Below, in pieces: positions 28,301-40,300 of a stretch of 64,000 nt of DNA. The notes beneath the pieces were generated by a model. It saw nothing but the letters and a program-made list of their open reading frames with translations. It was not told the DNA's origin and did not search any database. Source of the stretch: Micrasema longulum (lineage: Eukaryota; Arthropoda; Insecta; Trichoptera; Brachycentridae). Numbering within the stretch: the first letter of the stretch is position 1; each line of letters opens with the position of its first letter. Made by a program: the position numbers and the translations under genes. The stretch spans positions 62,001 through 126,000 of the forward strand of contig JAGVSM010000199.1 in NCBI GenBank assembly GCA_022494885.1, written 5' to 3'.

Positions 28301-31300
28301 AACATTTATTGATTATAAAATACAATTTCTCTATTAATAACTGATGATCTTTCGTTAAAATCCAATAGCTCGTATAGCGACCATCAGCCAGCCTTAATCG
28401 CGGTATTCTTTCTTCAATGTCACAAGCAGCAAACTTATGTAGAATAAGATGAAATTTGCAAAAAACGGGTTTAGTAAAGCTGCGCCTAGGAACGTGCACT
28501 CCCCGCCGCGCCGCTCTGATTACGTCACTGAAACTGTGTCCAAGAAGATAATGAAATGGCGTGATGCCCTCGGAGTCACTCGGCAGATTTCGGCTTTTAT
28601 TGGGGGCTCCATCTTTCCTCCCCACCTCGTCATGTCCCACCTTCTCCTATATTGAGACTTATTTGAGCGCTGATGTTTTCAAACAGTCATATTTTTTTAT
28701 GACAAATCAAAATATATACTATGACAAATCGCTAAAGGCTTCTAAAGGGTGAAAAGAAAAACAAAACAAAAATGCACAGTGTTAAGATAACGTGTTCATT
28801 TAGTGTTTAGGCTCTCCTGGAAATTTTGTTTTTTTTTGTTGTTATATTTCGATTTTATCGGATGTGAGATGTCAAGATACAAAACGTTAGTTCATTTCGG
28901 AAAGAGCCCCAAACTTGAGCAATTTTAATCTTTCCCGAGATCTCTTTACACTTTCTGAACCGCCGCAATACTCTGATTCTCTAATCGGATAACATGACGA
29001 TTTCAGGCCGACGGGACGTACGACACGCAGTCATCTTTTTCCTTCTGGGCGAGCCGGTTCGAGAACGGACGCAACTTTCGGTGTGAAGCGGAGAACCTGG
29101 TCAGCAGGCAGGAGGCTGAGAGACCACTTCACGCTACCAAGTTGTTGGAGATTCTTTGTAAGTTCATACATCTTCGTACCTCCGTGTCTGTTCCTGATTC
29201 AAAGAATGCATGATGTTCACAGATACAATAAAAGCCCCCGTCCCAAAACTGTCCATGAAGACTATCGTCATTTTTCAGTTTCACGTTTTTTAAACTAATT
29301 TAGTAAACATTTTATTTTTCGCAGAGATCAAACCCTAAAATAACGATACATAGAAATATAAAAGCTTTCACTGCACCTCTCACTGCGGTTTAGTCACCGA
29401 ATACATAAATGCACCAAATACTATACACCTTATTCTAGTTTCCCTGCGTGACAGTGAAAGAATAAGTACAGTGTCATACTTTCCGGATCCGCTTCAAAGG
29501 CGAGAAGAACATAGCGATGAAAACAAAATAAACAACTGCACGAGACTGCTATACATTTAGGAAACATTTGCAGAATTTGCCCGATACAACATGTACTCAA
29601 ACGATGAAAGAAAAACTATTTGTATTCCAAATTACATAAGTAGGTACATAAAATTATCCAAACAAAATACTGGCAAAGTGCTAGCACAGATCCTAACATG
29701 ACTATTGAACTCGTTCAAACCTCCCTTTCGTCATAGCAACATAGAAACCCTGATACTGTCCTAATACCGAGAGTGGGTACCATATTGTACAAAAATCTTT
29801 ATCGTCCTAACACCATAACCTCTCAGATCTTGAAGCGAATGAAGTGGATCTAAGAGCATAGTCAGCGCACGGTCTGAGTTATTATACTATTTAGTTTTAT
29901 AAGTTTCCATTTCCCTTCCTTGGGACAATAATGCAAATGTCCACAACCTTTGTCAGCTTTCAACTTCAGTAAATCTTTTAGTTGTTCTGACATGAACTAT
30001 GGACGAATCGTAAAACATCAGCAGTGAACAGTCAGACCAAGAGAGATTCCAAATAAAGTAGGGATGCGAAGAATCGCCTCCTCTTAGCTCTTTCAAAGTC
30101 ATACCACACCACAGCACACCCAGAGTTCGAAGAAATCTAAAATTTATTTTTACATAATAAAATATCAAGAATTTTATTGCACACCCACTAGAATTATGAT
30201 TGAATATTTAAAAAAATAGATTGGAAAACTAAGTAAATGTGTTTTATATCAGTTTGTGTAATTTCCAGATCCACCTTTGGTATCAGTGCGACCGGATAAC
30301 ATTACGGTGAACGAAACTGCAGACATTCTTTTATTCTGTGAATATGAAGCTAATCCGGCATCTCTCACAAGCGTCACTTGGTAAGTAAAAAAATGAGGAC
30401 TAATCATTATTCAGTACATTGCAACTCATAAGGATCATATTGAAACAGTTTCTCAGGACACTAACAGTTTATCTCTGAGTAACCAGTTTCCTTAAGCTCT
30501 TGCAGCCATTTCTTCATCATTATTCCATGTCCACTCCCTAGTTGGAGCATATGGTGTCCACAAAGAGCTGCCGGAAATATCAATCAGCTGCTAGCTCCAG
30601 TGCATCCCCCAAAGTCATGTTTGCATCCCATAGTTATGTCATTAACAGCCGACAAACAGTCAGCGGCGGACATCTAGGTCCTCAAAAATCTGCTGCCTTG
30701 TCAAAGTAGGCAAGCTTGTTTAAGGCTCTCGGGAGGAATCCGTAGTGTATGACCCGGCCGACCCTATTGCCTCCGCTTGATGACAGTTGTCACCGGAGTT
30801 TACTGTGTCCATTTTTTTATTTATTCATTCCCCAAAAAGTCAAACCACCGCACACCTGAGACGCTTCTGAGACACCTATCTCAGAACTCAATATTTGGCT
30901 GTTTTGGGCCCTAGTGAGGTGCCACGATTCACATTCGTAGAGGAGAATAAATGTTACGCGGGCATTTCTTAGTAATGCAGAACTATATCCGGGAACCTCA
31001 TAAATTATAACAACTAAATCTATAAGAGGTACAATAATCGCCCTTTTATTTTTCCCGCCTGCCATGCTTATGTACATTTATGTGATACCTATCCCGTTCT
31101 ACGTTTCAATTAGTTTCTTTTTCTGACATGTTTCTGTTAATGGTCCGCAGGATTCAGAACGGAAGAGATTTGAACTTGGCAACGGAGCCCTGGAAGTACG
31201 AGGGAGGAACTACGGAGCAGCAAGCTTTACTTATCAGGAACAGCTCCGCGAGAGACCGGGGATCATTTTCCTGCAAACTGTCCAACGCAGTCGGGACTAG

Positions 31301-34300
31301 CATCAGTCCCACTTCCATACACGTGGATATTCACTGTAAATTTCACCTTTACTTTGATCCTTGTGTTGTGGTTTTATTTTTCAATCAAGGCACTGCCAAA
31401 TTGTCCGCTATCAACAAAACGATTGATAAAATACTAAAAAGCTACTGTCAATATTTTGACTAGATATCTTCGTTATTTAATAACAAGCCCACTTTCTCGT
31501 AGTATTTTCCCTAACAAAAACTGTTATTGGATCTGGGTGCATATTACAATGAGAAGTTATCAGTATAACTAATAACATGGAACTTAACATCGATAAATGC
31601 AAAATTATTTCATACCATAAATGTAAACATCCTTTTATTTTTGATTATAAACTTAATGGCCAAGTTCTTTCGATTGTCACCTCTATAAGAGATCTTGGAG
31701 TGATCCTAGATAATAAACTAACTTTTCTGGAACACTTTGATAATATAGTAAACAGATCCTTAAAATTTTTAGGCTTTATTAATAGAACTACGTCTGATTT
31801 CCAAAGTATGCTTACACTTAAAACACTTTATTGCTCTTTAGTTCGCCCTATTCTTGAATATGCATCTGCAATCTGGTCCCCTCATTATGCTGTTCATATC
31901 AAGCGCCTTGAATCAGTTCAACATCGTTTTATAAGAAAAATTGCATGGAAGATGGGATTGGAAAGAGGAGAATATTCATATTCTGATATGGAGAGGTTTT
32001 TAAGCATATCAAGTCTTGAAAAACGCAGATGCATTGCAGATATAATCTACATGTATAAAATTATGAACTGTCTCATTGATGCCCCTGAAATTTTGCAAAA
32101 GATTCTTTTTAACGTTCCCACCCGTAGACTAAGAAATAATGAAATGCTTTTCCTCGGTCACTACAGGACCAATTATGGTGCACAGTCGCCTTTGCCCAGA
32201 ATGATCAGGCGGGTGAACGATCATTAAGATCTTGATTATTATGGTGTAAGGATGTCTTTCTTTACAAATCAGCTAAAGAATCTGTATAGTTAGCCTATGC
32301 TTTTTACTTAATCTAAAAAATCTATCATCTGTCTTTGCTGCTTATTTCTGTTCCTTATATTTTTTTATTCCTTTGTAAAAATTTCTTTTAATTGTAATGT
32401 TTATAATGGACTTTGTCCGTAAATAAATAAATAAATAAATAAATAAATATAAGCTTTGATTGTCTATAAACTAAAACCGATTATTTCAAACAAAATGGTG
32501 AATATTTTTATTTGAATTTTAAATATCTTCGTCAATGCCATATGACTGAACATGTTTTGAATAAAAAATTATAAAAATAAAAATATTCGAAAAATACGGA
32601 ATATTCTATTATAAAAATTGAAAATAACTCTGTTTACTTCTAATTGCAATTGAAGCCCTGGGCTTCAAGTGAGCTGCAGATTCTTATTACAGGAAAAATA
32701 CTTTATTTTATTTCATGTTCATTCCTTTATTCTTTATGTGTATAGTTTACATTCCTGAATTTTCTACCTGTTTGAAGTATTTTCAAATAAAATTGTAACA
32801 CATTTATTTATTCAAAATCGAGATGGAGGCATCGAGGGAGATGGGGGTAAGTATTAATTAATCGCACGCTCTCCTTGACCTTAACTTTGATTTAAATGAC
32901 TTATTAAAATGAAGCAAAATCGTTAAAATAGCGAGAGTGATAGAGAGCACTGAGAACTTTATAGTGCTGATGAAATGCGGATGGGTTTTCTCCCCCAATG
33001 TTATTGGTATCCATCTTTATATTATTGGTTTTTGTTAGGGGCCAAGACATAAGCGAAGTGATGTTTCTAATAACACATTTGTTTATGCAGACAAGCCCGA
33101 GGTGAGAGTGTGGATGGAGCCGGCAGGGCCCGTCGTGGAAGGGGAGAAACAGAACGTAACGCTGCACTGCGACGTGCTCCGAGGGAATCCTCCCTCTCTG
33201 GGCAGGGCCCGCTGGCTGCTGGACGGGGACTACTGAAACAACTGCCCGACTGTAACCAGACCAAGGACAGACCCGACAGTCTCGTCACAGGTGACTTCCT
33301 TTCTTGTTTAGACCAGTTTGAGGTGATTTTATTGATTTTTCTTATGCTCAAATTGTACAGATATTTGTTGGTATAATAAAAAATATGATATCCTTTATCA
33401 AGAAAAAAATGGATTCTCAAAATTCATCCTTCGAGGGTTCAAAACTGTACAATGGATCACCTGAAACAATGAAAGAAACAGTATGCCTTAAAAATTAACA
33501 ATCAATTTGAAAAAATATAATAGCTGATATGCCATTATCCTGAAAAAATGGATAAGAATGTACGTTATTCCCCTGCCTTGGTCGAATTTGATTTAAGTCA
33601 TAACATAATTATAAGTTTTTATTAGTTCTTAAGATGTTACGAACTAACTCAATAAAGCATAAATAATAATTATGTTATCTTGGCGCGTGAAGCAAGGATG
33701 TTAAATCGAAATAAGTTATATTTTTCTTTAATTAAAGAAAACCAAACCAATCTGAAGATTCCCATTAGAGGGCGAAAGCGATAATTGGTTAAATAAATAA
33801 ATGGAAGTGTACCGAGTATTTTTAATTGGTAACTTATAAATAAATACAAGTAATTATATAATTAATTCAAGGTGATTAGTTTTTATGTCGGGGCGGATGA
33901 AGGATAGAGTTCTATGTGTGTGAAATAAAACTAGAACCCTGGACGAGTGTTTTTAACTAGATGGCTGCTCTCAAGTAAAGTCCTGAAAAAATAAATTGAA
34001 TAGAGGTAGTTCCGCCTCGTAGTGTAGTGATTGGCTCATTCGCCTACCGCACTCGAGGTCCAAGTTTCGATTCCTAGTAAGATGGACGTGATCTATTGGT
34101 TCGAAAGTTCGATCTTCACCCCATCACTTCATCGTTCCTAACTGTTCACCTGAAGTGTGAGAATTAAAAAAAATAATTATTTGTATTCTGCGTCTTCAAT
34201 AAATTGATGCATGGCCATGACTAGATAATAGGTTTTGAATGTTGCTATTGGGCATTGATCCATAGGTTGTAAAGCGGTAGTGGTATTCGGAGGTAAGAAT

Positions 34301-37300
34301 ATCACCTCAAACGGAAAATCAGTTGAAAGGGTCTCAGGTTTCGGAGGATGTCCGGGTCATTGCCCAACACCGAGAGCACCAAGAGCGCCGCTTTCTGTTC
34401 CTGTTACTTTGTAACATTGTTTTGTTGTCGGGCAGAAACAAGATTTATGCCAGTCCTTCAGCAGTATTTGCGTCGTCTAAGCCCGGCGGTTGCATTGCCA
34501 TAAACTGGTAAATAACTTGGATTTTGGGTGGCCTTTTAGAGCATTCTGGCTGTTTTTTTTTAATCGTAGGTACTATAGTAAATTTTTAATCGCCAAAGGT
34601 CATGCGTAGTGTACATAATATGAAATATAATATGCGAGTAAATTATCTAAATGAATATGTCCCTAAGCAGTACTGTAATTGTTGCGCAGACGTGGAAGAC
34701 ATGTGCGAGGACATCGACCCATCCCGCCTCCTGCTGCAGCAGGCCGGCAGGGGCTTCCACGGAAACTACACGTGTCAGGGGGGCAACTCTGCCGGCTGGG
34801 GGGCCTTGTCAGAACCCACCGAGCTGCTTGTATACTGTAAGGATTCACTATTAATTATTTATCCATAAATAAATTTATGGGTACTTACCTAATTTGCCGT
34901 CTAACAGTATTCTTATTTTATTTTATTATAAAACACTGTAGACGTGTAGACTGTACACAGGGCATAATTATTTTTTGGAAAAATAAAATACAAAAGATCC
35001 ATTTATTTAAATTTATATCGACTCCCTAACATGTTGTCGCAAATGATATTTTGGTGTTTTCATATAGGACTTTCAATAATCAAGGTGTCTGAAAAAACTT
35101 GTATATTCGAACAGTGTTGTATTATTTCAGAAACTCTAATCTAAAATAAACCTCACTACTGAAGTAATGTCTGTTTTTTGTGTTTTTACTCTCCCCTGAA
35201 GAAAAGTAAGTTTGGGATTGAAAAGTTTTACAAGTAAGGCCCAAGATAGAATAAATTTATATAATTTATTTATTTGTTCGCAACAACAGAACATTATTAA
35301 TCAAATAAAATAGTAAGGAAACTTCATGAGACCAAAAAAGCCTCGTACAGAGTACGGACACAACATACAGGACAATGGAAGCTTACCAACACATTTAAAT
35401 ATACAAAAACGAAAATGATACCATAAATAACAATTCCATATCACTATCACTATACCAACGCAGTCCCCTTTTCACCATTAGCTGCGAAAAGGAGAATGAC
35501 GGTGATGATAGGTTACAATAGTATCTTTTTTTTTATCTACTTACAGAAAATGTGATTATTTTTACTGCTCGATATTGTAAAGCCATAATTTGAAGGTATA
35601 TTATAATAGAATACGCATTGGAAATTTTGATTAACAGATGAGCCAGGCCCAGCCTCACTGAGTTACTCTCCGACTAGGATTGTCAAAGGGCAGGCGCTGG
35701 TTCTCAGCTGTTCTGTTGAGGACTATGGAAGACCAGCAGCTACCAGGTTGGTACTATTCAATATACATAAGCACTCGTAGAGAAACAGTCAATTCTTGCC
35801 TGAGAAAGAAGGACTGAAGATAAATTATTGACAGCATTTTACTTTACAACTGAAAATTGTATCCATATTTGTGAAGACGAGACAATATTATTATTTGATT
35901 AAATAAAATCTTAATACTTAAAAAAAAAAACAAAAAAAATTATTATTATATGTTAAATGATCGGCGGGGGCTCTGTGGGAGTCACGGCCGCAAACATAGA
36001 ATAGGTCTGTGTTTTTGAGGGTTGCTAAAATGATCAAAGTCAAAAAACACTTATGATTTACATGGCACTCAAATTTTAATTGCAATATCATTCAATCATG
36101 TGTTCATTAATTAATTAATTCATTTTTTTCATTCATTTTAAGTTCATTAAACTTCTTTTTTTTTAGATCAAAATAAAACAAATAAACTAAATATTTAAGG
36201 CCTTAGATTGGAAAAACATACGGCACCAGGAACCCTTCGAGCGATGGCTCGATATTATGAAGGCATAATACTTTCAAATAGAAAGAGAATTAGTCTCCTA
36301 AACATCGTTCTTGTTTCACTGATGTAAAAGGTGTCAATATTCAAAGTGATCATGTTCAGCTGCGCGACTGCCCTTCCAATCAGCACGGTCAGAGGTAGGA
36401 CTGTTCTGGAAGGCGGGAGGTAAAGCAGTCTGTGCTGACGCTGTCGAAGGTATTAGAAACGTAAACATTTCTACTCTCAAAAATGGCCGAGTTCTCAATA
36501 TAACCTCTTGTCAGCCTGAAAAAATGGGTCAGAATGGACCCAGCCCATTCAAGTTCCAAACTGTCGGTCCGTAATATACTTATATAATACTGATGGCAGT
36601 CAATTTTTCTTATGCTGTAGGTAAATAAATATCTGTTCCCTTCCAGGTACCGCTGGTTCCGAGGCTCTCGCCTCGTAGCGGACGTGGTGACAGCGCAGTG
36701 GACCATCGAGCCCGTGTCTCTCGAGACCGCGGCCAACTTCTCCTGCATGGCCATCAACGAGGCGGGCGCCGGTCGAGCGGCCACGGCCCTCATACAAGTT
36801 CTCGGTGAGATTACTTCACCTACTGTCGTACCTGATTCGATTCGAGACCAAATCTGTTCTTAAAGCAGCTTTCACAAGAGAACGGGACAATATTGTCCCT
36901 TCACAATATTGGACCTATTGTCCTCATTTAAAAGAAATTTGTGAGACAGGACAATGGACCGAGACATTGTCCTAGAGATAGACAGGCAGACATCTAGACG
37001 GGACAGTAGGTTACCCCCACCACCGTGCGCAGCCGCATTGCCCCCGGGTGAATGCACCCCGGAAAGGGAAATTATCAATTGCTTCGCGCATTCGTGTATG
37101 AAGTCTTTCCTTTAAAATTCCAAATCATCTTGGTGTATAAAAAAAATATATTTTTAGCAAACTAGCTCATGACGTATGTCTGTCACTGCTCGGTCAAAGC
37201 CGTTCACAGAGCTGGAACAAAATAAGTACGTACTTAATAAAATAACATAGGAGTAAACAAAACACCGAAATTTGCTTCAGAGTATACTCGGTAGTCTAAA

Positions 37301-40300
37301 ATACAAAGATAACAAAGGACCTATTCAAGTAATGCTCATAAAGTAAACTGGTCTATTCTGATTTCAGCTCCACCAGCATTCATCAACAACTTCCCACCCT
37401 ACACTGGAGCCGTGTACAATTCCCCTGTAAGTAGATTTAATTACATTCTGTCTCCGAGTGGATGAAGAATATGCAGGTACAGATCTGTGTCTGAAATAGA
37501 ATCAGAGCCCTGAATAAGTATTTTCGGCTTAATGGTTACTCTTCGCGGATAAGCCCGCCTCGTAGTGAAGTACTAATGAAACATTGTCCGAGCAAATAAC
37601 CATTGCACAAAAAAACATAATAAAAATTATTGTCACCTCGCGAGGAGAGAGAAGCTTGTTGCGATCGGCAGCGTAGAGGGAAGAACAAGACGAGGGAGGT
37701 CTTCCATACTCTGGCGCTGGTCAGACTAAATAAATCTGTAACAGGCAGTTCCTAAGGAACAAATCCAACTTACACAGAAAGATACACACTGATATTATAG
37801 GTACATTAGAATCTCTTAAATTTTATTAAAAAATAAAATATACCAAAGATGTGTTTTTATAGAGAATCAAAAATCAATTTAATTAAAAATCAACACCATG
37901 AGGAGAGGAGAGGGTATAAGTGGGAAGGAAAGAAGGACAAGAAAAGACATACTCAAATATTCAGATACGAAGTGACATTTCAACTGTGATTTAAATGTGA
38001 ATAAAGAAGGGACAACTCTGACATTAGTGGGTTACTACTGTGAAAGAAAGCAGAGCGGTGAATGGGTATTAAAAGGGTTCTCTCGTTACTAGAATGAACA
38101 GATATCCCATGTTGTGACAGAAATTGGAAGAGTTCTTTCAAATACCCAGGATAAATGTTAAAAGTTAAATTTTGTTTAATATGTATTTAGGGCATGTTTC
38201 AAAATGATAATGTTTCCCTCAGCGCGGGACACGCCAGTTCGCTTCTACGATAATGATTGCATATTATTGACTCGTCGCACATTATTCATTCGATGTGTAT
38301 CAGTTAAATTTAAAAAATAAAATGCTTTTTTTTCTTCGAATACGGTTTTGAAATTTAACATACTTAAAAAAAAATACAATTTATATCATTTCGTCATTTG
38401 AATTTTAACAAAAAGGTTTCTAACTTTTTACTAAGCTCTTTATTGTACCATTTTTAATATAATTTACAAGTTTTAAGCAAATATATTATTTTCATACTTA
38501 CGCACCCATACAAACGCACCCTCTCCCTCTTTCATTCCCACACGCACATGTATCCTCTCCCTCATTCATTCACGCATACACACATTCACATACACATGAA
38601 TACAAACGTCACACAAATAAAATTACTAAACTTCTTTTCTTATATATTATGTGTCATTATATTTACAGTGGATTTTTGTAATTGGCTTTAGTATTGTTAA
38701 GATTTTTCTAATTATTTTGTTTATGTAATAGCTGTAAAAATCCCAAATAAAATGAAATAAATAAATAAATAAATAAATATTCCCGTTCCCTCGCAGAGCG
38801 TGAGCCTGTCGTGTCGCGTGGAGTGCTGGCCGCCGTGTTCCGTGCAGTGGCTGAAGGACGGGAGGCCCCTCCCGCCCACTTCCCCCTACCGCCGTCTAGA
38901 CTCCCCTGTGCCCCCCGACACGCGAACCAACGACTTCCAGTCCGTGCACTCGCAGCTGGTAAGTGCCGACACAACACATCACAGCACATCACAACTGTTA
39001 AGACTATTAAGCAATAAGCATGGTTGATAATTATTTTAATTACACGAATACATGAGTACAGCATCCATAGATAGATGACTATTACCGGGGTGGTATTCTG
39101 AACCGCTCTGGCGGCCGTAGAAAATACACGAGATAAATGACCGAAGAAGCAACACAGCATTTTCTGTTTAACACAATAAATAGTTTCTTCAAGACCAACC
39201 TCATCACATACAGTTTGTTAAATAAACAATTAAATTAAATTGGATGACATATCCAGTGCAACAATCTGCATTACATTTACTTCATCTCCGCCTTCGAGAC
39301 CACATTTCGAATTTGTCTATTTTTCTCAAGGTTCATGTTTCTGGAGCATACAAGAATATACAAAAAATTAGGGCTTTGACCATTTTTATTTTTGTGGACT
39401 CGGTGAAACTTCGTTGTTTCAACTTCTAAATCGTAGAATTTAGCAAACCATAGAATTTCTTCTCTCAATTTCAGCATCGCAGCCTCCTCTGTTTATTATC
39501 ATTGACGTTCAATAATCATCATTTTAAAATTTATAACAGAAGACAATAGTTGCGACGTAGGACAAGATAAATCTATATTATTCCGTATTAAATTTGTCAC
39601 AACCCCGTTTGTCTGTGAGCGGATAGTACAGGTTGGCCGGTCGGTCCGTTGCAGGTGTGGGAGTTATCCCAATGGCCGGGGGGAGTATTGGACAGAGTGA
39701 GGGACAACGCCAACTACACGTGCCGCTCCTCCGACAACTCGGCGGGACCCGGGGTGACGAGCTCTACTGTATTCGGAGTCGAGTGTAAATATTACCACCA
39801 TTTTTAGTACTACAATGTTTTATTTATTGAAATACCAACAATAATGGGTATTTTATACGCAAAAGGAATATACCCTTGTACAGAAATATCATGCCATTTA
39901 GTATTCTAACCACATATATTATTTATTTTATTTTACTTATTTATTCATTTCAAATTAAATACATATTGCTAATGCTAATACATATTCATTAGCATATTAT
40001 GGCTTAGAAAACAAAATGTCCCTTTAAAAACATTTAGTTTAAGTAACTGTTAACGGATGTATTTTTGTAATTGCAGATCCACCTGAGAATGTCACTGTGT
40101 CCAATAAAGTGGTTTCAGTTATAGAAAACAACATCCCGGAGAAAGTTGTGTGTTATGCCAAGTAAGTGAGATTACTTTATTTTTTATTTTATTTTATTAT
40201 TTTATCTATTTAATTAGAAGAAGTAGTTTATGACACATGTTTTGAGACATAAGTCTCAACTCCATGGGACTAAAAGCCCTGTGTCGAGTTGGGACGAACT

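Noticed and set aside
36389..36793. Minus-strand 134-codon frame.
   Set aside because: It runs across the Ig-d exon at 36647-36804 and is its antisense shadow.
38708..39160. Minus-strand 150-codon frame.
   Set aside because: Antisense to the GC-rich Ig-e exon; no independent support.
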